Assembly: GCF_014131695.1 (NCBI RefSeq)
Contig: NZ_CP036346.1
Coordinates: forward strand, 434,001 to 498,000
From: Thomasclavelia ramosa DSM 1402
GTDB taxonomy: Bacteria > Bacillota_I > Bacilli_A > Erysipelotrichales > Coprobacillaceae
DNA: 64,000 nt
Direction of reading: 5' to 3'
Shown: positions 7,275-13,858 of the stretch, piece after piece
Layout: each line of letters begins with the position of its first letter
How positions within the stretch are numbered: the stretch's first letter is position 1
Translations under genes and position numbers: made by a program
The notes under the pieces: model-generated
Seen by the model: only the letters and a program-made list of their open reading frames with translations
The model's database searches: none
What the model was told of the DNA's origin: nothing

Positions 7275-8022
7275 ACAAGCAATTGAAAAAGTAGTTGAAT
7301 TAGCAAATGCGAAAGAAAACGCTCAATTAGAGCAGGCAGAAATTAAAGGTATGCTTCATACGAAATTCGGAGGCAGTTTAAGAAGGGTTACAACACCAGG
7401 TATTGAAAGTATCGATACGCGTTCATTAAGCGGACTTGTTGAAATTATCAAGTCATACATCGATGTTGAAGCAAAGAATTTAAACATTCAGCTGCCGCTG
7501 ATTATTCAAGCGGATGGTAATGAGATCAAAGTACTCAGTAGCGTAGATGATACATATGAACGTCAGATACTTATTCACTGTAAACCTATTGTACCCAGAC
7601 TTATTTTAAATGAATGGATATCACCTGAAGAAATGATCATCAACTTAAATACATGCTATGTCCCTACAGACAATACGGATAAATTAATCTCCACTGTAAG
7701 CAATCTGTACAATTCAAAAACTGTTAAACAGGTCGACAATGGCATTGGTGTTAACCTGGTAGTTGAGAGTGATGCATTTGCCGGCGGTGCAGGCAAGGTG
7801 ACTATTAACCCAATCGTTACGCTTACACCGGTTGCTACCTATCCTGAACTTATTCAGGTGGAACGTAAATTTAATCTTCGAGTTGATCAGCATGGCCGTG
7901 TTGCACTATTCGTTGCAGATAGAGGCTACTTTGAAAAAGAAGTACAAAAACTTATCAAACAGTATCTTACTGCGGAACTGCCAAAAGAACTTATTGGCAA
8001 AGATGTTGTACTGGCATTTTAG
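7267..8022 (+). CDS. Conserved phage protein, 251 aa, unknown
   Basis: The product is an alpha/beta protein with an N-terminal helical region (MIRQAIEKVVELANAKENAQ) and the signature GGSLRRVTTPGIESIDTRSL. No catalytic motif is evident. It lies between the recombination and replication modules in one operon, so a role in DNA metabolism is plausible but unsupported by sequence. Confidence 0.55.
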   Translation: MIRQAIEKVVELANAKENAQLEQAEIKGMLHTKFGGSLRRVTTPGIESIDTRSLSGLVEIIKSYIDVEAKNLNIQLPLIIQADGNEIKVLSSVDDTYERQILIHCKPIVPRLILNEWISPEEMIINLNTCYVPTDNTDKLISTVSNLYNSKTVKQVDNGIGVNLVVESDAFAGGAGKVTINPIVTLTPVATYPELIQVERKFNLRVDQHGRVALFVADRGYFEKEVQKLIKQYLTAELPKELIGKDVVLAF

Positions 8023-8034
8023 GGGGATATGAAA

Positions 8035-8427
8035 ATGGAAGCAAAATATACAAGAAGTATTTTAGATATAAATAACGGTTCTATTGTTAAGCTTATTGAT
8101 GAAGAATTAAAAAAAGTAATGGTTAATATGTTTGACGAAGGAACTGATGATAAGGCACGAACATTAACAGTTAAACTTACTTTCATACCTAAAAATGATA
8201 AAAAGGAAATGAGTGTTAAGCCGGTTATTACTTCTAAATTAAGTCCTAAAAAAAGTGAAGAAATTCATTTGTTTAATCAGGTTCAGTATGATAAGGATAC
8301 TGGCGAAGTTACTGGATTCAGACTTCAGGAGTTTACAGGAGTAGTTGCAGGACAGCTGGATTTATCAGGTGATGTAGCAGAACCGACACAGCCAGTTTGC
8401 ATTGAAATCAAGCCAAAGGAAAAGTAG
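8035..8427 (+). CDS. Phage protein of the replication-terminator-like family
   Basis: 130 aa from ATG 8035, 8 nt after GGGGG; an in-frame ATG at 8029 is too close to that site. The arrangement IVKLIDEELKKVMVNMFDEGTDDKARTLTVKLTF..., KPVITSKLSPKK resembles small Firmicutes phage proteins often labelled replication terminator protein. That label is a database habit rather than a tested function. The last codons form the left arm of a terminator hairpin. Confidence 0.5.
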   Translation: MEAKYTRSILDINNGSIVKLIDEELKKVMVNMFDEGTDDKARTLTVKLTFIPKNDKKEMSVKPVITSKLSPKKSEEIHLFNQVQYDKDTGEVTGFRLQEFTGVVAGQLDLSGDVAEPTQPVCIEIKPKEK

Positions 8428-8444
8428 TTTTCTACTTTTTCCTT
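8416..8444 (+). terminator. Terminator-like hairpin after the recombination operon
   Basis: AAGGAAAAGTAG (8416-8427) pairs with CTACTTTTTCCTT (8432-8444) with a one-base bulge and a 4-nt loop. It overlaps the stop codon of the upstream gene. There is no clean U tract, so termination may be partial before the replication genes. Confidence 0.5.
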
Positions 8445-8470
8445 AATGCTTTATAGAAAGAGTTCTATTA

Positions 8471-9256
8471 GTGGATAATGATACATTTATTAAACTGTTT
8501 CGCAGTTTTACATCATGGGAATGGTACACTGATCAGAATACTAAAGATGTCTTTATCCACTGTCTTTTAATGGCAAACTGGAAAGATAAAAAGTGGAAAG
8601 GCACAGTGATCCCCAGAGGCAGTTTTATAACATCAATTGCACGATTATCGTCTGATTTAAAGCTTTCAGAAAAGAAAATTAGAACAGCAATAAATCATTT
8701 AAAACAGTCAAACGATTTAGCAGTCAAAACGACAAACCAATATTCCCTTATAACCGTTGTAAAATATGACGTTTATCAAATCACCACAAACAAAAAGGCA
8801 AACGAATTGATAGATACAATGGCAAACGAGGGGCAAGCGGAGGGCAAACAAAAGGCAAACAAAGGGCAACAACTAAAGAAAGATATAACAATAGAAGATA
8901 AAAGATATAAGATAAAAGATAAAAGCACTTGCGTGCCTGAATTAAAAATTCATTACCTGACCGAAAGACTTTTATTTAAAAATCTTATTGCTGAAAACGA
9001 AACAGAAATCTTTGATGAAATCATTCGTGAATATCTTGCTGAGTATGATGCCGTTGATGTGAGTGTTAAAGCTGATTACGTTCTTGGACTGATGAAGGAC
9101 AAGCAGATTGATAACCGTATGGCATATTTCAAAAGTGCCATGAATAAAAATCTCAAATACTCGTATCTGCCTGAAGCGGAAGATACTAACACACCAGTTT
9201 TTGATGAAGAAGTTGATCTTGATGAACTGGATGAATTTTTAGCAGAGTTTGAATAG
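8471..9256 (+). CDS. Phage replication initiator, DnaD-like winged helix
   Basis: 261 aa, GTG start. The N-terminal 95 residues (FRSFTSWEWYTDQNTKDVFIHCLLMANWKDKKWKG, PRGSFITSIARLSSDLKLSEKKIRTAINHL) match the phage replisome organiser/DnaD N-terminal winged helix. The middle is Lys/Gln/Asn-rich and the C-terminal 100 residues are helical and acidic, probably the DnaD-like or helicase-loader contact. It probably binds the phage origin and recruits the host helicase. No iterons are obvious inside the gene. Confidence 0.75.
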   Translation: MDNDTFIKLFRSFTSWEWYTDQNTKDVFIHCLLMANWKDKKWKGTVIPRGSFITSIARLSSDLKLSEKKIRTAINHLKQSNDLAVKTTNQYSLITVVKYDVYQITTNKKANELIDTMANEGQAEGKQKANKGQQLKKDITIEDKRYKIKDKSTCVPELKIHYLTERLLFKNLIAENETEIFDEIIREYLAEYDAVDVSVKADYVLGLMKDKQIDNRMAYFKSAMNKNLKYSYLPEAEDTNTPVFDEEVDLDELDEFLAEFE

Positions 9257-9266
9257 GAGGAAAATA

Positions 9267-9422
9267 ATGGCGAATAAAGAAAATGCTCTTATTGTAAAAC
9301 ATAAAGACAAAAACACAGTTTTACAGTTGGATGGTGATTATGAAGTGGTTGGCTTCATTCCAACTACTGAAACAAGAATATGCGTTATTCTATCACGCAA
9401 GGAGGTAACTGAAGATGATTAA
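9267..9422 (+). CDS. Hypothetical small protein, 51 aa
   Basis: ATG at 9267 after AGGAGG. The product [19 protein letters not shown]... looks like a small beta-rich domain. It overlaps ssb by 8 bases, and the ssb ribosome site AAGGAGG lies inside it, indicating coupling. Not recognised. Confidence 0.5.
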   Translation: MANKENALIVKHKDKNTVLQLDGDYEVVGFIPTTETRICVILSRKEVTEDD

Positions 9423-9876
9423 TCGAGTAGTTCTTGTAGGACGAATGACTAGAAATCCTGAACTTAGAAGAACTCAACAAGGCGACGCGGTTACCTCGTT
9501 TACTTTAGCGGTAAATCGTAATTTTACAAGCGGAGATGGTCAACGACAAGCAGATTTTATTAATTGTGTTGTATGGCGCAAACCTGCTGAAAATGTTGAA
9601 AGATATTGTTCTAAGGGAAGCTTAGTCGGTGTTGAAGGAAAAATTCAAACCCGAACATACGATGATAAAGACGGTAAAACAGTATTTGTTGTTGAGGTTA
9701 GATGCGATAGCGTGCAGTTCCTTGATACTAGAAATCAAAATGAGGCACCTATGGATACTCAAAAAGTTCAGCAGATGGCCAACGATAATTATTTTCATAA
9801 TGGATCGTCAAGTCCGAGTGATTTTATGGAAGATGTTAATACATACGACATCATGGAGGAGGATATCCAATTTTAA
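9415..9876 (+). CDS. ssb: Single-stranded DNA-binding protein
   Basis: 153 aa. The OB fold starts [18 protein letters not shown] and contains [14 protein letters not shown] and [20 protein letters not shown], all standard SSB motifs. The tail ends MEEDIQF, an acidic aromatic tip like the DDDIPF tip that recruits partner proteins. It is a phage copy placed in the replication module, serving phage replication and RecT recombination. Confidence 0.95.
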   Translation: MINRVVLVGRMTRNPELRRTQQGDAVTSFTLAVNRNFTSGDGQRQADFINCVVWRKPAENVERYCSKGSLVGVEGKIQTRTYDDKDGKTVFVVEVRCDSVQFLDTRNQNEAPMDTQKVQQMANDNYFHNGSSSPSDFMEDVNTYDIMEEDIQF

Positions 9877-10256
9877 TGGTTGATTACCCAAATGGACGGA
9901 AATATAGTCCTCAACCTGAACAACATGAGCAGAAAAAAATTAAACGAAGCAAATATCATGCGGTTAAAACTGTTCTTGATGATGTCAAGTTTGACAGCAA
10001 AAAAGAGGCTAAACGGTATATTCAACTAAAACAGATGGAAAGAGCTGGGCTTATCGAAAATCTCCAGCTCCAGGTTCCATTTGTACTTGTTGATAAGAGC
10101 TGTTATGGTCGTGAAATAAAATATATTGCTGATTTTGTTTATGTTGAAAATGATGTAGAAATTGTTGAAGATGTCAAAGGGGTTAAGACACCGGTATATC
10201 GTTTGAAGAAAAGATTACTAGCTGAGCGTTACGGAATAAAGATCAAGGAAACATAA
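9876..10256 (+). CDS. DUF1064 protein, endonuclease-like fold
   Basis: 126 aa, starting at the TAATG overlap with ssb. KYHAVKTVLDDVKFDSKKEAKRYIQLK followed by IKYIADFVYVENDVEIVEDVKG is the DUF1064 pattern. The spaced residues E (KKEAKRY), D (IADF) and ExxxVK suggest a PD-(D/E)xK nuclease core. It is commonly found in phage replication modules and may act as a Holliday-junction or recombination nuclease; the specific substrate is not known. Confidence 0.8.
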   Translation: MVDYPNGRKYSPQPEQHEQKKIKRSKYHAVKTVLDDVKFDSKKEAKRYIQLKQMERAGLIENLQLQVPFVLVDKSCYGREIKYIADFVYVENDVEIVEDVKGVKTPVYRLKKRLLAERYGIKIKET

Positions 10257-10278
10257 TTAACCGAGGAGGAAATAGGAA

Positions 10279-10779
10279 ATGATTGAAGATCTGAAAGACG
10301 AGATATGGAAACAGTATCGCGACACACCATATTTTGCTTCTATGTATGGACGTGTTAAAAGAATCTACAAGAATGGGAAAGAGCGATTATTAAATTCTTG
10401 GGTGAAAAAGAACAGAAGCGGTTCATGTTATATGCTTATAAAAATACATTGTAAGGAAACTAAAGTGAGTTATGTTGTATGGGAAGCATTTAACGGTCTC
10501 GTGCCTGATGGTCATGCAGTTACTCATAGAAATAAGTGCTATGGTGATAATGCTTTAGTGAATCTTAAAATTGTTACAAGAAAGGAATTAGGTGAGCTTT
10601 ACGGTGGTCGAACAAGTATTCGTAGGTTGATTTACTGTTATGATAACAATCGCATTTACAAAGGCACCAGGGAAGCAGCTAATGACTTGTATATCAGCCG
10701 GCAGACCGTCAGTGACTACTGCGATAGAAAGATTCAGAAACCTATGTTTCGATTGCGCTGGATGAGAGAAGGAGAATAG
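10279..10779 (+). CDS. HNH-like endonuclease with NUMOD4/NUMOD1-type motifs
   Basis: 166 aa. The N-terminus (IWKQYRDTPYFASMYGRVKRI) resembles NUMOD4. PDGHAVTHRNKCYGDNALVNLKIVTRKE is a degenerate HNH core: the His and Asn/Asp are kept but the usual HIDG form is altered. The C-terminal YCYDNNRIYKGTREAANDLYISRQTVSDYC resembles the NUMOD1 DNA-binding element. This is the make-up of a free-standing homing-type endonuclease. Activity is uncertain because the core is atypical. Confidence 0.7.
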   Translation: MIEDLKDEIWKQYRDTPYFASMYGRVKRIYKNGKERLLNSWVKKNRSGSCYMLIKIHCKETKVSYVVWEAFNGLVPDGHAVTHRNKCYGDNALVNLKIVTRKELGELYGGRTSIRRLIYCYDNNRIYKGTREAANDLYISRQTVSDYCDRKIQKPMFRLRWMREGE

Positions 10780-10826
10780 TAACACGTTAATAAAAGTTAA
10801 GATTGTACGTATAGGAGGAATAGCGT

Positions 10827-11303
10827 ATGGAACAGGAAAAAATGATACTTGATGTATGCTGCGGAAGTAAGATATTCTGGTTCAATAAGCATCATAAGAA
10901 TACTATTTATATGGATATTCGTGATGAAGAATATGATGTTTATGATAAACACATTGCAGTGCATCCTGATGTAATAGCGGATTTTAGAAGTATCCCGTTC
11001 GAAGATAATCGTTTTAATCTGGTTGTCTTCGATCCTCCTCATTTAAGATGGGCGGGGAAAAAATCAATTATGAAAGCTCAATACGGTCAGTTAGGTAAAT
11101 ACTGGGAAGATGATCTAAAGTTTGGATTTGATGAATGCATGAGAGTTCTGAAGTGTGGTGGTGTTCTTGTATTTAAATGGAACGAGATACAAATTGATTT
11201 AAAGAAAATATTAAGTGTATTGGATGCTGAGCCGTTGTTTGGTCACAAGAGCGGTAAAGCAGCTAAGACACACTGGCTATGTTTTATGAAATTGGAGGAG
11301 TAA
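10827..11303 (+). CDS. SAM-dependent DNA methyltransferase-like protein
   Basis: 158 aa. DVCCGSKIFWF (motif I), DIRDEEYDV, IPFEDNRFNLVVFDPPHL (motif IV as DPPH instead of DPPY/NPPY) and VLKCGGVLVFKWNE describe a short Rossmann methyltransferase. Such phage proteins are usually orphan DNA adenine-type methylases that guard phage DNA from restriction. No partner nuclease is next to it. DPPH in place of DPPY leaves the target base uncertain. Confidence 0.75.
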   Translation: MEQEKMILDVCCGSKIFWFNKHHKNTIYMDIRDEEYDVYDKHIAVHPDVIADFRSIPFEDNRFNLVVFDPPHLRWAGKKSIMKAQYGQLGKYWEDDLKFGFDECMRVLKCGGVLVFKWNEIQIDLKKILSVLDAEPLFGHKSGKAAKTHWLCFMKLEE

Positions 11304-11621
11304 ATGAAAGTAGAATTAAGTGAAATTTTAAAAATTGTTGCCGGTCTTGGCGGTACCGACGCATCCGACGAATACAGTAAAGGCTGGGATGAAGCTGTTG
11401 ATGCTGTGTATAGTGAGATTAATAAGCTTGGTGAAGCTGAATCTAGAAAACCGGCGCATAACTATGAGCACGAATGTATTGAGTTAAAAAAACGTCTTGA
11501 TGATTTAATCTGTGAAAATAAGATGTTAAGAGCTGATCGTGAAAATGAAAAAGAGTACAGCAGTACACTTGAGAGTGTATTAAAGGCAGTTAATCTTCTA
11601 ACAGATACTGTTACAAAATAA
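11304..11621 (+). CDS. Hypothetical coiled-coil protein, 105 aa
   Basis: Starts directly after the methyltransferase stop. A short alpha region (GWDEAVDAVYSEINKL) is followed by a heptad-like helix (HECIELKKRLDDLICENKML). Not recognised. It is compactly placed in the early operon. Confidence 0.5.
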   Translation: MKVELSEILKIVAGLGGTDASDEYSKGWDEAVDAVYSEINKLGEAESRKPAHNYEHECIELKKRLDDLICENKMLRADRENEKEYSSTLESVLKAVNLLTDTVTK

Positions 11622-11634
11622 GGAGGATTTAGAA

Positions 11635-11772
11635 ATGACTAAACAAGAACTCATGAAGGAGCTGTTGGATCGTTACCAGCAGCTTGATTCGCTTGAAGGA
11701 TGCAAAAGTGCTAAGGACACAGTCGTATTGTATATACGCAAGCTGGAAGTTAAACTTAAAGAAATGCTGTAG
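11635..11772 (+). CDS. Hypothetical small helical protein, 45 aa
   Basis: ATG at 11635 after AGGAGGATTT. The product starts MTKQELMKELLDRYQQLD and ends KLEVKLKEML; it is helical and charged. Not recognised. It lies just upstream of the late regulator. Confidence 0.5.
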   Translation: MTKQELMKELLDRYQQLDSLEGCKSAKDTVVLYIRKLEVKLKEML

Positions 11773-11783
11773 GAGGAGAATGA

Positions 11784-12131
11784 ATGGACTACAACGAAAG
11801 GGTACAGTATTTAAAATCCTATAGGGATAAGTTAGATCAGCTTACATATGTTGATGGACAAATAATGGGGATAAAAGCTATAAGCTATGGTCCAGCTTTA
11901 GGAACAAGACAATCAATTGAACAACTATATGCAAAAAAAGAAGCAATATTTAATGAAATGGAAAAGATAGAGCATACGATCGATACTTTGAAAAACATCC
12001 AGGAGCGTCTGGTGTTGAAATATGCATATATTCACTTAATGCAGTATGACGAAATCGCTAAAAAAATGGGTTTTTCAGAGCGTAATGTGTATCGCTATCG
12101 TCGAAATGCTATAAATAATCTTGAAATTTAA
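11784..12131 (+). CDS. Sigma-like late transcription regulator (DUF1492/ArpU-RinA type)
   Basis: 115 aa. The N-terminal half is helical (MDYNERVQYLKSYRDKLDQL). The C-terminal LVLKYAYIHLMQYDEIAKKMGFSERNVYRYRRNAINNL is a sigma-70 region 4-like HTH. Proteins of this type end the early operon of many Gram-positive phages and switch on late genes. The candidate target promoter with TGKCA repeats starts 7 bp after its stop codon, which fits direct action on late transcription. Confidence 0.8.
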   Translation: MDYNERVQYLKSYRDKLDQLTYVDGQIMGIKAISYGPALGTRQSIEQLYAKKEAIFNEMEKIEHTIDTLKNIQERLVLKYAYIHLMQYDEIAKKMGFSERNVYRYRRNAINNLEI

Positions 12132-12137
12132 TAAAGT

Positions 12138-12181
12138 TGTCAGTCCGTGTCATGGTATGGCAGTGAAATAGGTGTTATTAT
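12138..12181 (+). promoter_or_regulatory. Candidate activator-dependent late promoter with three phased repeats
   Basis: TGTCA (12138), TGTCA (12148) and TGGCA (12158) are spaced by exactly 10 bp, one helical turn. They are followed by TATTAT (12176-12181) with no -35 consensus. This looks like an activator-bound promoter, and the likely activator is the sigma-like protein encoded just upstream. A transcript starting near 12188 would meet a terminator at 12275, so antitermination may also be needed. The role is inferred. Confidence 0.5.
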
Positions 12182-12261
12182 GTTAATGTGGTCTTTTGGT
12201 TAAGACACACAGATGATTAATTTCTTTTTGGTTGATTCGTGTTTCTTATACTTCCCCTTGA

Positions 12262-12348
12262 TTATACAAATATGAAAAAGCTCATTCTCCCAGAGCTTTT
12301 TTTGTCTTCAGATAAAGCGGCATCACCTGGTGCTGATACGCCATTCAT
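12262..12348 (-). CDS. Possible antisense small ORF, 28 aa
   Basis: On the minus strand, AAAGGAGGCATTAA precedes an ATG (complement of 12346-12348). The frame encodes a 28-residue peptide starting MNGVSAPGDAALSED and ending SFFIFV. The ribosome site is excellent, but the frame runs through the terminator hairpin and the peptide is not recognised. It may be a real micropeptide or chance. Confidence 0.25.
   Translation of the reverse strand: MNGVSAPGDAALSEDKKSSGRMSFFIFV
12275..12304 (+). terminator. Intrinsic terminator in the late leader
   Basis: AAAAAGCTC (12275-12283) and GAGCTTTTTTT (12293-12303) form a stem with a 9-nt loop and a run of seven T. It ends transcripts entering from the early operon or from the candidate late promoter. 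It also insulates the following moron genes. Confidence 0.8.
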
Positions 12349-12399
12349 TTAATGCCTCCTTTCATTAATATTTGTGGTGTCGCTTTATGTTGGATATTG

Positions 12400-12408
12400 T
12401 GGTATAAT
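12400..12408 (+). promoter_or_regulatory. Extended -10 promoter of the moron
   Basis: TGGTATAAT is an extended -10 about 30 bp upstream of the start at 12439. No good -35 is seen. Together with terminators before (12275) and after (13032), it makes the two following genes an independent transcription unit. An imperfect inverted repeat with arms around ATAAAGCG (about 12312-12327) and CGCTTTAT (12381-12388) lies upstream and may be regulatory. Confidence 0.65.
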
Positions 12409-12438
12409 TGAGTATCATAATAACGGGAGGAAAGAATT

Positions 12439-12621
12439 ATGAATGAAAAGAAACCATTCAAACCAGGAGAACAAGAACAAAAGCAACCAAAGTATGAGCC
12501 AGAGATAAAGTACAGTAACCAGGATTTTGATGTCTACCAGGGAAATTATGAGAAGAGAGATAGTAGGGATGAAACTGACTTTTTACAGATGATTAGAGGA
12601 ACAGAAGATAATGACCAATGA
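12439..12621 (+). CDS. Moron protein 1, hydrophilic, 60 aa
   Basis: ATG 12439 follows CGGGAGG. The protein is very hydrophilic and probably disordered (MNEKKPFKPGEQEQKQPKYEP). Not recognised. It overlaps the next gene by 11 bases, so the two are co-translated. Its position between the early regulator and terminase with a host-type promoter suggests expression from the silent prophage. Confidence 0.55.
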   Translation: MNEKKPFKPGEQEQKQPKYEPEIKYSNQDFDVYQGNYEKRDSRDETDFLQMIRGTEDNDQ

Positions 12622-13030
12622 TCAGGTAAGCGCAACATTAGCTATAATTGCAATAATTATATCTGTGTTTGCTTTATATCAAACACACAAACAAAATAAA
12701 AACAGTCAAGGTCAGATAGAATTAACCATTGAACAAAGCATAGCTCAAAGTAAATATCGTCTTACTGATTTAATGCTAGCGAATGACAATAGTGAAAGAT
12801 ATAGTATAGCAATTAAGGCTGCAAAAGAAGAATATTTAAACACCTATGATAGTGCGTGTTCAAAATATCTAGATGATAAAGTAGATAAAGAAAGATTTAA
12901 AAAGCAGTATCATAAATGTATAAAAGACATAGTTGAAGATGAGCAGTTTGAATATAAACTTAATTCATTATCTTCACCATATAAGGCCTTAATTAAGGTA
13001 TACAATGAATGGAATGATTTAGAAAAATAA
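12611..13030 (+). CDS. Moron protein 2, N-terminally anchored membrane protein, 139 aa
   Basis: The start MTNDQVSATLAIIAIIISVF gives one membrane helix (residues 8-23), followed by a long polar helical region (HKQNKNSQGQIELTIEQSIAQ...). The cytoplasmic part has no recognised enzyme motif. The pair with the hydrophilic protein at 12439 is bracketed by terminators. Superinfection exclusion or an abortive-infection role is typical for such cargo but is only inferred. Confidence 0.55.
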   Translation: MTNDQVSATLAIIAIIISVFALYQTHKQNKNSQGQIELTIEQSIAQSKYRLTDLMLANDNSERYSIAIKAAKEEYLNTYDSACSKYLDDKVDKERFKKQYHKCIKDIVEDEQFEYKLNSLSSPYKALIKVYNEWNDLEK

Positions 13031-13031
13031 T

Positions 13032-13055
13032 GGCACTCCTCACGCAGTGCCTTTT
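13032..13055 (+). terminator. Intrinsic terminator after the moron
   Basis: GGCACT (13032-13037) pairs with AGTGCC (13046-13051), with an 8-nt loop and TTTT. It starts one base after the stop codon of the membrane protein. Confidence 0.85.
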
Positions 13056-13060
13056 ATTAT

Positions 13061-13135
13061 GGCAGGATATAGCAAGTAGCAGCTTACCAGGGTCCTTTCC
13101 TGGAGTTGGTGGTGCAATTCCACCTCCTGCAACCA
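13061..13135 (+). ncRNA. tRNA-like structure with encoded CCA end
   Basis: The 75 nt fold like a tRNA. Acceptor arms GCAGGA (13062-13067) and TCCTGC (13125-13130) pair 6 bp. T8 is present. The D-like arm is AGC/GCT with an 8-nt loop lacking GG. The anticodon arm CCAGG-GTCCTTT-CCTGG has a 7-nt loop with T33 and triplet CCT. A 4-nt variable region follows. The T arm GGTGG-TGCAATT-CCACC has a 7-nt loop keeping C56 and A58 but with G at 55. The 3' end is A plus CCA. The missing GG in the D loop, T at 37 and G55 argue against a normal tRNA-Arg(CCU). I read it as a tRNA-mimic RNA or a decayed tRNA. Confidence 0.55.
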
Positions 13136-13148
13136 AATTGAATATTGT

Positions 13149-13174
13149 AACCTTTGCAGTGCAGAGGTTTTTTT
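13149..13174 (+). terminator. Intrinsic terminator upstream of the packaging genes
   Basis: AACCT (13149-13153) and AGGTT (13165-13169), with inner TGCA/TGCA pairing, are followed by seven T. This is the third terminator between the early regulator and terminase, so late transcription must either start after it or read through. No clear promoter is seen between here and 13196. Confidence 0.8.
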
Positions 13175-13195
13175 GTTTAAGAGGAGGAAGAAAAT

Positions 13196-13414
13196 ATGGA
13201 ACCAGCAGAAAAAATATCAAAAGGACTTAATCTTTTTCTTGAAGGTATCGGTGAAAGTTTTCAAATATTTGCGGAATCGTTGGCAAAGTTTGTTAATGCT
13301 TTAGGAAGAACAACTACAACTTCAATGAAGTCAAGACTTCCAAGAAAATTAAAAAAGAAGTACAAAAAACTTGGAATCTATGAAGATTGGAAAAGAAAAA
13401 ATAATTTAATTTAA
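13196..13414 (+). CDS. Small basic phage protein upstream of terminase, 72 aa
   Basis: ATG 13196 after AGAGGAGGAAG. Helical start (MEPAEKISKGLNLFLEGIGE), then a basic tail (SRLPRKLKKKYKKLGIYEDWKRKNN). Proteins of this shape often precede the small terminase in Firmicutes prophages. Function unknown. It is the first gene of the late operon. Confidence 0.55.
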   Translation: MEPAEKISKGLNLFLEGIGESFQIFAESLAKFVNALGRTTTTSMKSRLPRKLKKKYKKLGIYEDWKRKNNLI

Positions 13415-13432
13415 GAAAGTGAGGTGTCGTTT

Positions 13433-13858
13433 ATGACCGAAAAACAAAAGATATTTGCAGATGAATATTTGATTGATCTAAACGGCACCAGGGCATATAA
13501 AGCTGCCTATTCTAATATCAAGAGCGATAATGCTGCTGCAGTTAGAGCAAATAAACTTTTGAAGAAAAAAGAAATCTGGGATTATATTCAGCAGCGTCTG
13601 GATGAAATCGCCAGTAAACGTGTTGCTAAACAACAGGAAGTCATGGAATATCTAACTTCAGTAATGCGTGGTGAATCAACTTCGAGTGTACTGGCCATGT
13701 GCGGTGACGGCATGCAGGAGGTTATTGAGAAACCGCCTGATGAAAAGGAAAGTCTAAGGGCTGCTGAACTATTAGGGAGACGTTATGGAATGTGGACTGA
13801 AAAGGTTGATGTTACTTCCAATGGCAAAACGATGATAGTTGATGATATAGATGGCTAA
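13433..13858 (+). CDS. terS: Terminase small subunit
   Basis: 141 aa from ATG 13433 after GTGAGGTG; a GTG at 13424 is in frame but overlaps the ribosome site. MTEKQKIFADEYLIDLNGTRAYKAAYSN and LRAAELLGRRYGMWTEKVDV are the Terminase_2 signature. It recognises the packaging site and recruits the large subunit. It overlaps terL by 8 bases. Confidence 0.92.
   Translation: MTEKQKIFADEYLIDLNGTRAYKAAYSNIKSDNAAAVRANKLLKKKEIWDYIQQRLDEIASKRVAKQQEVMEYLTSVMRGESTSSVLAMCGDGMQEVIEKPPDEKESLRAAELLGRRYGMWTEKVDVTSNGKTMIVDDIDG

Noticed and set aside
10827-11303. Restriction-modification system
   Set aside because: A single phage methyltransferase with no partner nuclease or specificity subunit nearby; better read as an orphan phage methylase.
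13061-13135. Ordinary tRNA-Arg(CCU)
   Set aside because: The D loop lacks GG, position 37 is T, position 55 is G and the first acceptor pair is mismatched; I report it as tRNA-like instead.
13030-13230. 66-aa frame starting at the stop of the moron membrane protein
   Set aside because: It has no ribosome site and runs through a terminator, the tRNA-like structure and a second terminator.
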